From assembly GCA_012838435.1 (NCBI GenBank), contig DUPH01000289.1, positions 1 to 45,503 on the forward strand: a DNA stretch of 45,503 nucleotides, given 5' to 3'. The DNA is from Lentisphaerota bacterium (lineage in GTDB: Bacteria > Verrucomicrobiota > Kiritimatiellia > RFP12 > UBA1067). Below are positions 31,744 through 39,978 of the stretch, piece by piece (the stretch's first letter is position 1; every line of letters begins with the position of its first letter). The notes below the pieces were generated by a model. It was not told where the DNA came from and ran no database searches. It saw nothing but the letters and a program-made list of their open reading frames with translations. The translations under genes and the position numbers were made by a program.

Positions 31744-31814
31744 GCATAACGTCGGTAACCAACCGCCACCGGATTCGAAGGCGAATGGTGGTCAGTTGTG
31801 CCACCGGGTTAGGT
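31744..31814 (-). other. attC-like palindrome 3 (best)
   Basis: On the minus strand ACCTAAC ... GTTATGC. TAAC pairs with GTTA, CGGT with ACCG, then CAAC-G-CCACC with GGTGG-C-GTTG and ATTCG with CGAAT, with a few unpaired bases on one side, closing on a CCT loop. Long folding with extrahelical bases is the hallmark of integron attC sites. It starts 5 bases after one stop codon and ends 11 bases before the next ATG. Confidence 0.55.
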
Positions 31815-31818
31815 ACCT

Positions 31819-32382
31819 TCATTGTTTTGTCTCACGATTAACCTTCCTCTGGGGGCGGCTGGCCTTTTTCTGCTCCTCATCGATATGCCATTCTTTGGTG
31901 TACCAGTAAAACGTGCCTTCCCTTCCGATTCTTAACTCTCTAAATCGGCGGTTCCTTTTGTTTTCTGCATCCCAGTTGTCCTCGATTAGGTGCCGAATTG
32001 GGGGGAATCCTATTTCACGAAAAAGCTGAGATATGTTTTCGATCTGAGCAATTGAAAACTCTGGACTGAAGGATACGACAAAATGGAAGTTTGTTGTGTA
32101 TCCGGCCCAGCGTTTCAAAGCTTTCTCTAAATCATCGTAGATCGGCTTGATCGCATTCGACCCTTGCCGGGAAGGCGTCCAGAAAACTTGGTTTGTTCCT
32201 TGAAAAATAAAATTGAATTGGGGTTCGAAAAAAGCCGGATCAATACACAGGTTGTCGTAGCGCGTTCGGTCAAACGGAACAACTCGAGACCGGATTTGTT
32301 GCCATATGATTTTGTGTGCAACAATAGCTCCGCACACAGATGACAATAGGCCGACCAAGAGATACCGGACAAAAGATTTCAT
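31819..32382 (-). CDS. Membrane-anchored protein of unknown function (cassette gene)
   Basis: 187 residues from ATG at 32382 (MKSFVRYLLVGLLSSVCGAI), where an N-terminal membrane anchor begins; the longer frame upstream would read through the attC-like site. The body has IFQGTNQVFWTPSRQGSNAI, FHFVVSFSPEFSIAQIENIS and FREIGFPPIRHLIEDNWDAE, and a Lys/Arg-rich tail. No family recognised. A purine-rich AGAGAAA lies right before the start. Codon use looks more A+T-rich than in flanking genes. Confidence 0.65.
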   Translation of the reverse strand: MKSFVRYLLVGLLSSVCGAIVAHKIIWQQIRSRVVPFDRTRYDNLCIDPAFFEPQFNFIFQGTNQVFWTPSRQGSNAIKPIYDDLEKALKRWAGYTTNFHFVVSFSPEFSIAQIENISQLFREIGFPPIRHLIEDNWDAENKRNRRFRELRIGREGTFYWYTKEWHIDEEQKKASRPQRKVNRETKQ

Positions 32383-32397
32383 CTCATTTTCTCTGAT

Positions 32398-32465
32398 GGC
32401 TAACGGCGTTACTGAATCCACCTCGCGAAGGCGGACCGAGCCCACACGATACGGCCATGTTAATC
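32398..32465 (-). other. attC-like palindrome 4
   Basis: On the minus strand GATTAAC ... GTTAGCC. TAAC/GTTA and GGCCGTA/TAACGCC arms and an inner TCCGCCT / AGGTGGA stem around TTCGCG form an imperfect palindrome of 68 bp. It would be the upstream boundary of the array; no gene precedes it. Confidence 0.45.
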
Positions 32466-32785
32466 GCTCGGACGGTTGCAGTCAATTGACGATTAATCAT
32501 CACCTTGAAATTTCATCTTGGATATACATTTTGGGGTAGCCACACACCGTGGCGCCTTGGCACTGTGTTTCTGTCAGCATGCCTTGCGGGACATACCCAT
32601 AGTCCTCCCCCCGGGGATGGAAGATTGATCGTGTTACCGGCGCGTCGTCCAAAGTCATGTGTTTCTCCTATGGTTCACCCTGTAATCGGTTAGTGACAGG
32701 GGGCACGCGAGGATCATGCGTTTCTGGTGAAAAGGGGAGCAGAGAGTCGGGAGCAACGTTGGGTGTCGTCGATGGCTAGACATGA
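32466..32785. other. Gene-free stretch
   Basis: No convincing coding frame, RNA gene or terminator was seen in these 320 bases. The stretch contains the repeat at 32682-32738. Confidence 0.5.
32682..32738 (+). repeat. Dispersed repeat R1, copy 1
   Basis: GTAATCGGTTAGTGACAGGG, then GATCATGCGTTTCTGGTGAA. The same words in the same order occur at 44609-44662 with a few differences. CCTGT and ACAGG at its left part form a short inverted repeat. Confidence 0.6.
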
Positions 32786-33013
32786 TCATCCATTATCATT
32801 TACTTGAGCCAAAAGACTTTCGGCGGTTTCAGCATCTTTGGTTCTAACCATAAGACGTACGCCAGTTGTCGTTTGCAAATAGGGGCGCATCCCACCGCAA
32901 TCATCCTTAGCGATGAGGGCATCGATGCCCGCCATCCCAAGTTTCATCCTGGCCGTCTCCGCCTCAATCTCGCTTGGATAGGTCGCAACGCAAATGGGTT
33001 CGTCATTTTGCAT
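32786..33013 (-). CDS. DUF2007-type putative signal-transducing protein
   Basis: 75 residues. CVATYPSEIEAETARMKLGM (8-27) then AGIDALIAKDD and GVRLMVRTKDAETAESLLAQ (51-70) is the ferredoxin-like GlnB-type fold of the DUF2007 family. These small cytoplasmic proteins have no proven role. AGGAGGA lies 7 to 13 bases before the ATG. It follows the PQQ-propeller gene by 12 bp, in one transcript. Confidence 0.8.
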   Translation of the reverse strand: MQNDEPICVATYPSEIEAETARMKLGMAGIDALIAKDDCGGMRPYLQTTTGVRLMVRTKDAETAESLLAQVNDNG

Positions 33014-33025
33014 GTTGTTGTCCTC

Positions 33026-34297
33026 CTATTTGCCGATGCACCACAGATGCTTTTCGCCACGCAGCAACAACCGATTTCTCAGCAATACCGGCGATGCCAC
33101 GAAAACATCGTCAAACTTCGTCTGGTTCAATACGGTAAGGCCGTCGTCTTTGACGCGGCAGACATAGACATCGCCCTCTTCGCGGCACAGGTAGAGCGTG
33201 TCGCCCGCCAACACCGGCGAGCTGTAAAAGACCCCCTTGCCTTTGGGCAGCATGGTCGACCATAGCTCGTTGCCGGTTTCCAGATCCAGGCACCACATCT
33301 TGCCCTTGAAATTGACAAAACAGGTCTTGCCGTTGAACGCGACCGGCGAAGCCCCGTCCGTGCCCATCCCGCGCTTTTCCCACAGGCGCGCGGTGGCGGT
33401 GATGTCGCCGTTGCTGCCGATCCTGACCCCCGCCACGAACTGCTCACGTCCGTACGGCACGACGGCGATACCCCGCTCCAACGTAGGTGAGGCGATCACG
33501 CGCCAGACCGACTTGTTCTCTGGATTGAAACCGCCGCACTGCCACAGCAGGTCGCCGGTCGCCGCATCGTTGCCTGTCAGGTGGTCCGCTCCCCAGATCA
33601 CCACTGTGTCGCGCCCCTCCGCTCGGACCACAAGGGGCGTGGTGTAGCTTTGGCGTGTTTCCTCGCGCCCCGGATATTCGCGTGCTTTCTTCCAGACCTC
33701 GTTGCCGGTCGCCGGATCCACAGCCACCACATAGGAGTTGCCCTCTTGCATGACCGCCACCACCAGAAGGCCGCCCGCCAGAACAGGACTGGTGCCGAGA
33801 TCCCACCAGAGCGAGTCCTTGCCGTAGCGTTGCTGAAGGTTGGTCTGCCAGAGCAGGGTTCCCTTGAAGTCGAGCGCGGCCAGTGTTCCGCTCTTGAAGT
33901 AGACATAGACGCGCGTTCCGTCGGTCACTGGCGACGGGTTGCTGCCGCTGCCACGACGGTGACGTCCGGGGCGTTGCTGGCCCAGTTCCGTTTGCCACAG
34001 CTTTTTGCCGGTCGTCCACTCAAAGCAGACGGCGCAGTCAAGACCGTTGGTCCCCTCGCCGGCAGCGGCGGTCAGCACGATGCACTCACCCCAGACGAGT
34101 GGCGTCGAACAGCCCTTGCCGGGCAGGGCAGATTTCCATAGCACGCCCTCCGCAGCGGAAAATGTCACTGGATACGTTCCCGGCGCTGCGATTCCCGTAC
34201 CCTCCGGACCGCGCCATTGCGGCCAGTTCGGCGTTTCCGCACCCAGCGCGATCCACGCTGCAATTGTGACACACGCACCAACGATAATCCGCCTCAT
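33026..34297 (-). CDS. Exported PQQ-like beta-propeller (BamB-type fold) protein
   Basis: 423 residues. Residues 1-20 are a signal peptide (cleavage near ALG-AET), then NWPQWRGPEGTGIA, the typical opening of these exported propellers. Repeated blades end in a G-x-x-LW pattern: TGKKLWQTELG, FKGTLLWQTNLQ, TGNEVWKKAREYP, TGDLLWQCGGFN, TGNELWSTMLP. True PQQ dehydrogenase ligands were not seen, so it is a structural or binding propeller; such proteins are abundant in Planctomycetota and Verrucomicrobiota with mostly unknown roles. It is co-transcribed with the DUF2007 gene. Confidence 0.88.
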   Translation of the reverse strand: MRRIIVGACVTIAAWIALGAETPNWPQWRGPEGTGIAAPGTYPVTFSAAEGVLWKSALPGKGCSTPLVWGECIVLTAAAGEGTNGLDCAVCFEWTTGKKLWQTELGQQRPGRHRRGSGSNPSPVTDGTRVYVYFKSGTLAALDFKGTLLWQTNLQQRYGKDSLWWDLGTSPVLAGGLLVVAVMQEGNSYVVAVDPATGNEVWKKAREYPGREETRQSYTTPLVVRAEGRDTVVIWGADHLTGNDAATGDLLWQCGGFNPENKSVWRVIASPTLERGIAVVPYGREQFVAGVRIGSNGDITATARLWEKRGMGTDGASPVAFNGKTCFVNFKGKMWCLDLETGNELWSTMLPKGKGVFYSSPVLAGDTLYLCREEGDVYVCRVKDDGLTVLNQTKFDDVFVASPVLLRNRLLLRGEKHLWCIGK

Positions 34298-34436
34298 CCC
34301 GCTCCCTCCCCGTCTCCATTTTTACACACAGGCGAACAGTAACAAACCGCACCCAGCGATGCAAGCGGCACATGAGGAGTTATGTTGTTTCGCACACGAA
34401 GGCACAGAGGCACGGAGTTTTTTGGGGGGCATGGCT

Positions 34437-34517
34437 CGGGTTTATTTAACGCAGAGCGCGGAGGTTGTTTTGTGGGTTGCTCCAGCCGCAGGTCGCGGGT
34501 CGAACGTCGCGGGTCAA
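34437..34517. repeat. Dispersed repeat (copy 2) with CGCAGAG and GTCGCGGGTC words
   Basis: ATTTAACGCAGAGCGCGGAG, a T/G run, CTCCAGCCGCAGGTCGCGGG and a second GTCGCGGGTC: the same layout as 21508-21590. The left part CATGGCTCGGGTTTATTTAA is identical to the sequence at 39340-39359. Confidence 0.6.
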
Positions 34518-34618
34518 TCTCTCTTGTTGCGGCCACGCAGTGGTTTGCAACCGTGAGAGCAAAAGCGTTGCTCGGTTGTTTCATGCGGAGGCGCGAAGCT
34601 TGAGGGCGAATGTCCTCA

Positions 34619-34715
34619 CGAGCCGTCTTCCGCTACGCGGAAGGATGGGAGGGACGAGCGTCGCTCGTCCGCGGGCAAGCAGACGCTTGCCCCTCCCAGC
34701 GCTTCGCAAGACGAT
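34619..34715. repeat. Palindrome-rich element related to copies A-D, rearranged
   Basis: Two perfect palindromes lie side by side: GGACGAGCG-T-CGCTCGTCC (34652-34670) and GGGCAAGC-AGAC-GCTTGCCC (34673-34692), followed by CTCCCAGCGCTTCGCAAG, the reverse complement of the core in copy A. The 607-bp gap 34298-34904 holds no gene besides these repeats. A TTGACA box (34799-34804) with TACGGT 18 bp further is a weak promoter candidate for the next gene. Confidence 0.55.
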
Positions 34716-34904
34716 GACAAGAGCCGGAGTACGGTGGCTGGGCAGCGTGTAAAAATGTTTTTCATGGTTAGGAATCGTGCGTTGAGAATCCTTTGGCCTT
34801 GACACACGGATTCTTACCAGTGTACGGTTCTGACCCTGACTGTCGGCTGACGCCGCCACCGGCGGCGGCACAGGCAGTTAAATTCTTAATCGGAGGCGGA
34901 GTGT

Positions 34905-35327
34905 ATGCCAACTTATGACGATCTGGAATCAGCGTTCTATTTTGTGATCTGTAACTTTGAAGATACGAACCGAGCCGTATACGATAAGGTTACGGATCAA
35001 TTCTTTTATGCGTCGGATGACATCGACGAGATTCCCGAAGAAGCCGACGGTAAGCCGGAGCGATACGTCGATGTCCCGAACAAAAACGACCTTGATCTTG
35101 GTCGGTCGTTGGTTTTCCGTTTTGTCCGGGCGACCATTCCGGATGCTGTAGACGCGGCCTACAACATATTCAGGCGCGCCGGTGCTTACTCACGGTTCAA
35201 GTACTTCCTTGAGGAGCGCGGTCTGTTGCAACAATGGTATGATTATGAAAACGCAGTCCAACGCGAAGCGCTTCAGGAATGGTGTGAGGAGAACGGCATA
35301 AAACTCAGCGAAAAAGAAGCCCCGTAA
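34905..35327 (+). CDS. UPF0158-family protein
   Basis: 140 residues. The C-terminal half, ERYVDVPNKNDLDLGRSLVF, FRRAGAYSRFKYFLEERGLL, QQWYDYENAV and LQEWCEENGIKL, is the conserved core of the UPF0158 family. These are small cytoplasmic proteins of unknown function, often near stress or mobile genes. The acidic N-terminal part is MPTYDDLESAFYFVICNFED. GGAGGCGGAG lies before the ATG. It stands alone between a repeat-filled region and the first LamG giant. Confidence 0.82.
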   Translation: MPTYDDLESAFYFVICNFEDTNRAVYDKVTDQFFYASDDIDEIPEEADGKPERYVDVPNKNDLDLGRSLVFRFVRATIPDAVDAAYNIFRRAGAYSRFKYFLEERGLLQQWYDYENAVQREALQEWCEENGIKLSEKEAP

Positions 35328-35415
35328 CGCCGCAACTTCTGCTTGCATCCTTCGCGCATTCCCCGCACAATGCACATCCTACAGTGGTACTCGATAATGG
35401 AAAAGGGGAGGGAAT

Positions 35416-38400
35416 ATGCGTGGTCGCTTTGTTATGATGCTGGTGTGCGGTTTGTTTGCCGCATGGGGACACGCCGCAGAGCCGGTGGATCCGTCGTTGT
35501 TGCTCTGGCTACCGTTTGACGAAGGGCGCGGCACTTTTGCCATCGACCGCTCGGACAATCTGCTGGAGGCTGATCTATCACAGCTCCGGTGGGCCACCGG
35601 CACGTTCGGCACCGCCGTTCACTTTGGCGGCACCAATGCCTTTGCTGAGTTGCCGCCTGTGCCGGGACTCAACGGTGCCACGCAGTTCACTCTCTCCGTC
35701 TGGGCCACGTGGGAAGATCCCGCGCCGCGCCGCTACCCGAACCTGCTGACCTCGCACAACTGGAGTCCGGGCGGCATGATGCTGTTTGTCTCTGATACCG
35801 CCTGCTCGTTCCGGCTCGGTCGCCCCGGTGCGCGCGCCGGAAGCGCGGGACCGCAATGGACCGAGACCGGCGTGCCTCTGCTCAATCAGTTGCCGCAACG
35901 GACTTGGACGCACCTCTGCGTGACCTTCGCGTTGCCGAATCTTGTTACCTATGTGAATGGCAAGCAGGTCGGGCGCACGACGTGGTCGTATCCGGTCGAG
36001 GCGCAAGCGCTGCGTCTGGGCGGTTGGCTCGGGGCAGTCTCGCACCACGGCCTGCTCGATGATCTGCGCATCTATGGGCGTACCTTCTCCGGTGAGGAAG
36101 TGGCGGCACTTGCGTCGCCAAAGGATCGCGCCAGCGCCGCGTATGTGCTGGTGGACGAAGCCGCATCTGCGGAACCGCCCGAGGCCCGCTTCCGCACCCG
36201 ATACGCCGAACTGGCGATCGATGCCGCCGGACAGGCGGTCTCGCTACGCAATCGGGCATCGGGACGCGAACTGCTGGCGCGTCCCGCCCCGCTGGTGCGC
36301 GCGCGCTTGGCGGACGGTCGCAGCCTGACAGCGCGGCGTGTCGCCGCGCAGGGCAACCGGCTCACCTTCTCCTTCCCGCGCGGCCAAGGCGACGCCGTGC
36401 TGGAGGTCGATGCGCGTCGCGATTTCCTGACCTTCACGGTGTGCGCGTTGACGCTCTCGAATGCGGTCGCGCTTACCTTCTGCGAATTGCCGACTGCGCC
36501 CGCTACTTATCACGGCGGCATGGCCAACATGCTTTCGGATGATATCGACGCCGTCTGTCTGCGCGGCTACGAACTGCCGGTTGAAACCAAAATCCAGGGC
36601 AACGCACTTCAGGTCTCCACGACCGCGAAGCACGGACTCACCGGCTGGCGCGCCGGACTCGCCGCCGGTCCTAAAGACCAGATGCCGGCGATGCTGCGCG
36701 AGATGGCGCTCTATGCGGGCGTACCGTTCTCGCGCAGCGGCGGCCCTTGGGCGTTGGAGGCGGAGTCGGCGCGCGGCTCTTATCTCTTCGCCGATCTCGC
36801 GTATGCCGCGACTGACGACTGGATCGAGATCGCGCGGCGCGGCGGTTTCTCGACGATCCACCTGCACGGCTGGTGGCAGACGCTCGGCCATTATGCGGTG
36901 CGCACCAACTATTACCCGCGCGGTCTGCCTGACATGCAGGACGCGGTCGCCCGCATCCATGATGCCGGACTGCGTGCCGGCATCCACACCCTGACCGCGT
37001 GCATCGATCCGCGCGACTCGTGGATCACGCCGGAGGCGAGCCCGCACCTGATTCCGTTCGACAGCTATACGCTGGCTCGTGCGCTCTCGCCGACCGACAC
37101 CGTGCTATACGTCAACGAGCCGCCCTCGGCGCGTCACGACACGGTCTTCACCTACTCCGGCAACGGCAATGCGATCCGCATCGGCAGCGAGATCATTCAG
37201 TACACCGAAATCTCGCGCGAACAGCCTTACGCTTTCAAAGCCTGCACGCGCGGCGCTTTCAAAACACGTCCCGCCGCCCATGCCGCAGGTGCGCAGGCCG
37301 ACTATCTGCAGCAACGCTACATCGCCTTCTACCCGCAGCCTGACTCGCCGTTGGCCGACGAGCTTTCGGCGTGCATCGCGCATGTGTTTAACACCTGCAA
37401 GTTGGACCAGCTCTACTTCGACGGCTCCGAAGGCATGATGAGCCGCTACGGCATCGACGCCATGCGCCACAACATCATGCGCCGCCTGAATGGCGACCCG
37501 GTGATCGAGGCGAGCTGTTACGGCGCACACAACTGGTGGTTCCATTCGCGGCTGGGCACTTGGGATCATCCGGTCTGGGCGGCGAAGCTTTTCCACGACG
37601 ATCATGTCAGGGTGTGCGAGCGGTATCGCAAAACCGATCTGCTCGGGCCGCAGATGGGGTGGTGGGCACCACGCATGGCGACGTCGTTCGCGCGCGGCCA
37701 CCATCTGGACGAGATGGAGTACTTCGCCTGCAAGAATCTCTCGCTGGACGCCGCGATGTCCATTCAGGGCGTCAATGTCAACAACGCGCCGTTGCCGGTC
37801 CATCTGGAACGTCAATTCACGCTACTGGGCTGGTACGAGCATTTGCGCCTGGCGCGATACTTCGATGATGCCACTGTGGCGCGTCTCGTCGGGGCCGGTG
37901 CCGAGTTTCGTCTGCGGCAAAACGCCGACGGCGAGTGGCGCTTCACGCCGGTCACGATGCATACGCAGCGCATCACCGGCCCGGATGACGGCTCCGCTGC
38001 TTGGCAGGTCGTGAATCCGGCGGCGCGGCAGCCGCTCTGCGTGCGCGTGGAGGCGCTCTACACCGCCGCGCCAACAAACGCGCCCGGCGTTAAACCGCTG
38101 GTGAGTGCAGAAGAGTTTGCGGCGTTCAAGACCACCACGGCTTCATCCGTGCGACTCGGCGTTTCCGAGGTGACCGATGACACGCGCGGTGGTCCGCGAA
38201 ACCTGCGGCTGCGCGCGGAAAACCGCGGTACGACGGTGACCGGTGCTTGGGCGTGTGCGACGCTGACCTTCCCCGCGCCTTATCGTCACATCGGCGGCAC
38301 CGGTGCCTTCGGGCTGTGGGTCAAGGGCGACGGCTCGGGCGCGTTGCTCAACCTGCAACTCAGATGTCCGCGTGAATTCATGGGCGCGATGTCGGATCAC

Positions 38401-39315
38401 TACGTCACGCTCGATTTTACCGGCTGGCGCTATGTGACGCTGTTGGCGCGCGAGCGCGACACCGCCCGCCTCGACGAGTTTGTCTGGCCCTACCGGGGAA
38501 CCGGCTCGCATGCGTTGTTCCGCACGAATCTGGACATGGCGCACATTGCGCAGGTCAGCCTCTATCTCAACGCAGTGCCGCCGGGCGGCGGCGTGGATGT
38601 AATCGTAAGCCCCGTGCAGGCGCTGCCGGTCAAGCCGGTCAAGTTGGATCGGCCGTCACTGACCGTCAACGGCCAACGCCTGACCGTGCCGTTCACGTTG
38701 GCTTCCGGCGAGTTCGCCGAACTGGAACCGGACGGAATCTTCACACACTACAGCGAGCGGGGCGAGCCGCTTGCGCGTGTGGAGTGCGCGGCGGAAATCT
38801 GGCCGGATATGCGGTCGGGGGCCAATGCACTGACCTGCGCGGGTGGCCGCGCCGAAGTCTCGGTGACGACCTTCGGCGAGCCGTTTGGAACGCGGCGGTC
38901 GCGCCGCGCGGTCGACTGGACGCAACTTAAGCGCGAGTACGAGATGCCGCGTGTGGCGCTGGCATCAAACGACGTCGGTCGTGTCGGTTGGGATGTGGCA
39001 GTACGGCCCGGCGAGCGCGCCGCATTGGAGATTGAGTTGTGCGGCGCGATGGCTGAGCCGCGACTGACCATCGGCGGACAGACGGTGCACTTCCCGGTGA
39101 CGCTCAAAGCCGGCGAGCGCCTGATCTGCCGTGACCGCCGGTCGTGGCGGGTCTTGAACGCCAAGCGCGAGATGCTGGCCGAGGGACGCCTGTCGCAAGA
39201 CGTGCCGTTGCTCCGCTCCGGTACCACCCGCGTCGCGTTTACAAGCGCGGGGCATGACCGTGCACTCATCAAGCTGGTCAAGGTCTATGAGTCGCCCTCG
39301 CTCTGGCCGTGGTAG
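35416..39315 (+). CDS. Giant exported LamG-domain protein with a putative glycosidase barrel
   Basis: 1299 residues with a signal peptide (cleavage near GHA-AEP). Residues about 27-235 are a LamG/concanavalin-like domain (LLLWLPFDEGRGTFAIDRSD to HGLLDDLRIYGRTFSGEEVA). A middle region (about 250-430) of beta strands follows. From about 445 to 830 an alpha/beta barrel-like domain shows DDWIEIARRGGFSTIHLHGW, GLRAGIHTLTACIDPRD and LDQLYFDGSEGMMSRYG, where Asp669 or Glu672 could be catalytic. C-terminal beta domains (about 900-1290) complete it. It was not assigned to a CAZy family by eye; a secreted glycoside hydrolase is the best guess. GGGGAGGGA precedes the ATG. Confidence 0.8.
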   Translation: MRGRFVMMLVCGLFAAWGHAAEPVDPSLLLWLPFDEGRGTFAIDRSDNLLEADLSQLRWATGTFGTAVHFGGTNAFAELPPVPGLNGATQFTLSVWATWEDPAPRRYPNLLTSHNWSPGGMMLFVSDTACSFRLGRPGARAGSAGPQWTETGVPLLNQLPQRTWTHLCVTFALPNLVTYVNGKQVGRTTWSYPVEAQALRLGGWLGAVSHHGLLDDLRIYGRTFSGEEVAALASPKDRASAAYVLVDEAASAEPPEARFRTRYAELAIDAAGQAVSLRNRASGRELLARPAPLVRARLADGRSLTARRVAAQGNRLTFSFPRGQGDAVLEVDARRDFLTFTVCALTLSNAVALTFCELPTAPATYHGGMANMLSDDIDAVCLRGYELPVETKIQGNALQVSTTAKHGLTGWRAGLAAGPKDQMPAMLREMALYAGVPFSRSGGPWALEAESARGSYLFADLAYAATDDWIEIARRGGFSTIHLHGWWQTLGHYAVRTNYYPRGLPDMQDAVARIHDAGLRAGIHTLTACIDPRDSWITPEASPHLIPFDSYTLARALSPTDTVLYVNEPPSARHDTVFTYSGNGNAIRIGSEIIQYTEISREQPYAFKACTRGAFKTRPAAHAAGAQADYLQQRYIAFYPQPDSPLADELSACIAHVFNTCKLDQLYFDGSEGMMSRYGIDAMRHNIMRRLNGDPVIEASCYGAHNWWFHSRLGTWDHPVWAAKLFHDDHVRVCERYRKTDLLGPQMGWWAPRMATSFARGHHLDEMEYFACKNLSLDAAMSIQGVNVNNAPLPVHLERQFTLLGWYEHLRLARYFDDATVARLVGAGAEFRLRQNADGEWRFTPVTMHTQRITGPDDGSAAWQVVNPAARQPLCVRVEALYTAAPTNAPGVKPLVSAEEFAAFKTTTASSVRLGVSEVTDDTRGGPRNLRLRAENRGTTVTGAWACATLTFPAPYRHIGGTGAFGLWVKGDGSGALLNLQLRCPREFMGAMSDHYVTLDFTGWRYVTLLARERDTARLDEFVWPYRGTGSHALFRTNLDMAHIAQVSLYLNAVPPGGGVDVIVSPVQALPVKPVKLDRPSLTVNGQRLTVPFTLASGEFAELEPDGIFTHYSERGEPLARVECAAEIWPDMRSGANALTCAGGRAEVSVTTFGEPFGTRRSRRAVDWTQLKREYEMPRVALASNDVGRVGWDVAVRPGERAALEIELCGAMAEPRLTIGGQTVHFPVTLKAGERLICRDRRSWRVLNAKREMLAEGRLSQDVPLLRSGTTRVAFTSAGHDRALIKLVKVYESPSLWPW

Positions 39316-39337
39316 AAATAGACACGGAACACGGAAA

Positions 39338-39396
39338 GGCATGGCTCGGGTTTATTTAACGCAGAGGCGCAGAGACGCAGAGGTTTTTTTGGGGGA
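39338..39396. repeat. Dispersed repeat (copy 3, left half) with CGCAGAGG words
   Basis: CATGGCTCGGGTTTATTTAA and CGCAGAGGCGCAGAGACGCA with a T/G run, as at 34431-34480. It runs directly into palindromic element copy B. Confidence 0.55.
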
Positions 39397-39478
39397 CGCT
39401 CGCCCTCCCGATCTGTGATCCGGCTTGCGAAGCGCCGGGAGGGTCAAGCGTCTGCTTGACCGGCGGCGGTCACGCCGC
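39393..39478 (+). repeat. Dispersed palindromic element, copy B
   Basis: GGACGCTCGCCCTCCCGATC to GGCGGCGGTCACG, including GGTCAAGCGTCTGCTTGACC (39442-39461). It is nearly identical to copy A at 30140-30250, including the following CTGCGTCTCTGCGTTATCAA. Confidence 0.7.
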
Positions 39479-39518
39479 TATTCTGTGTTCCTGCGTCTCT
39501 GCGTTATCAAGAAAAGCA

Positions 39519-39874
39519 ATGCTATACAAATCACGAGCCGAACTATCGCAGCTGAACAGGATGTCGCCGCCTGACGCCAAGATTGCGCTGTTCCGGTCGC
39601 TGTTCAGAGGCCGCGAAGATGTGTATGCGCGCCGCTGTCGCGGATATGAAATGATCGGCTATCGGATCGTGCTGCCGCACAACATCTGGGTGACAGCGAA
39701 GCCTACCGGCGCGACCGCGCCAAAGACCTGCGCTTGCAGGAGCATGGATTCATGGTGGTGCGCATACTGGCTGAAGACGTGTGCGAACGGCTTGATATTG
39801 TGCTTGATACCGTACTTCGGGCGGTTGCCCATTGTCGTCAGCGGGAAGGTGCGTCAGGCTATCCAATTGTTTGA
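39519..39874 (+). pseudogene. Remnant of a TOTE-type primase/helicase and DUF559-like nuclease
   Basis: The frame from ATG 39519 reads MSPPDAKIALFRSLFRGRED-VYARR, a motif typical of the archaeo-eukaryotic primase part of TOTE conflict-system proteins. It then loses sense. A second frame (about 39692-39874) reads GDSEAYRRDRAKDLRLQEHG and RILAEDVCERLDIVLDTVLR, the usual C terminus of DUF559/Vsr-like nuclease domains. Between them almost everything is missing, so large deletions and a frameshift have left only two ends. Whether both ends come from one original gene is uncertain. A repeat copy ends just before it. Confidence 0.5.
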
Positions 39875-39904
39875 TTTCGCGCTCAATTCCTCAAATAGTG
39901 GCAC

Positions 39905-39933
39905 TTGCCCCTCCCGGCCGATCGCGCTACACT
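39905..39933 (+). promoter_or_regulatory. Candidate promoter of the cyclase-fold gene
   Basis: TTGCCC (39905-39910), a 17-bp spacer and TACACT (39928-39933), four of six matches each. The leader to ATG 39979 would be about 39 bases and contains AGGAGGGGGAAG. Confidence 0.4.
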
Positions 39934-39978
39934 GGGCGAATCGGAATGGATATCGACCGTCATAGGAGGGGGAAGATA

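Larger units (their letters stand above)
30303..32465 (-). mobile_element. Candidate integron gene-cassette array without integrase
   Basis: Three small genes on one strand, all with signal or anchor sequences and no recognised family, are each followed by an imperfect palindrome with attC-like ends (RYYYAAC ... GTTRRRY on the minus strand). Gene starts lie 2 to 16 bases past the palindromes, and one gene's stop is inside the palindrome end, as in real cassettes. The block looks less G+C-rich than its surroundings. No integrase gene is in the window, so it would be a CALIN-type cluster. A search for attC sites by covariance model is the decisive test. Confidence 0.5.

Noticed and set aside
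32505-32693. 62-codon plus-strand frame in the gap before the DUF2007 gene
   Set aside because: No ribosome binding site, no family and overlap with the R1 repeat.
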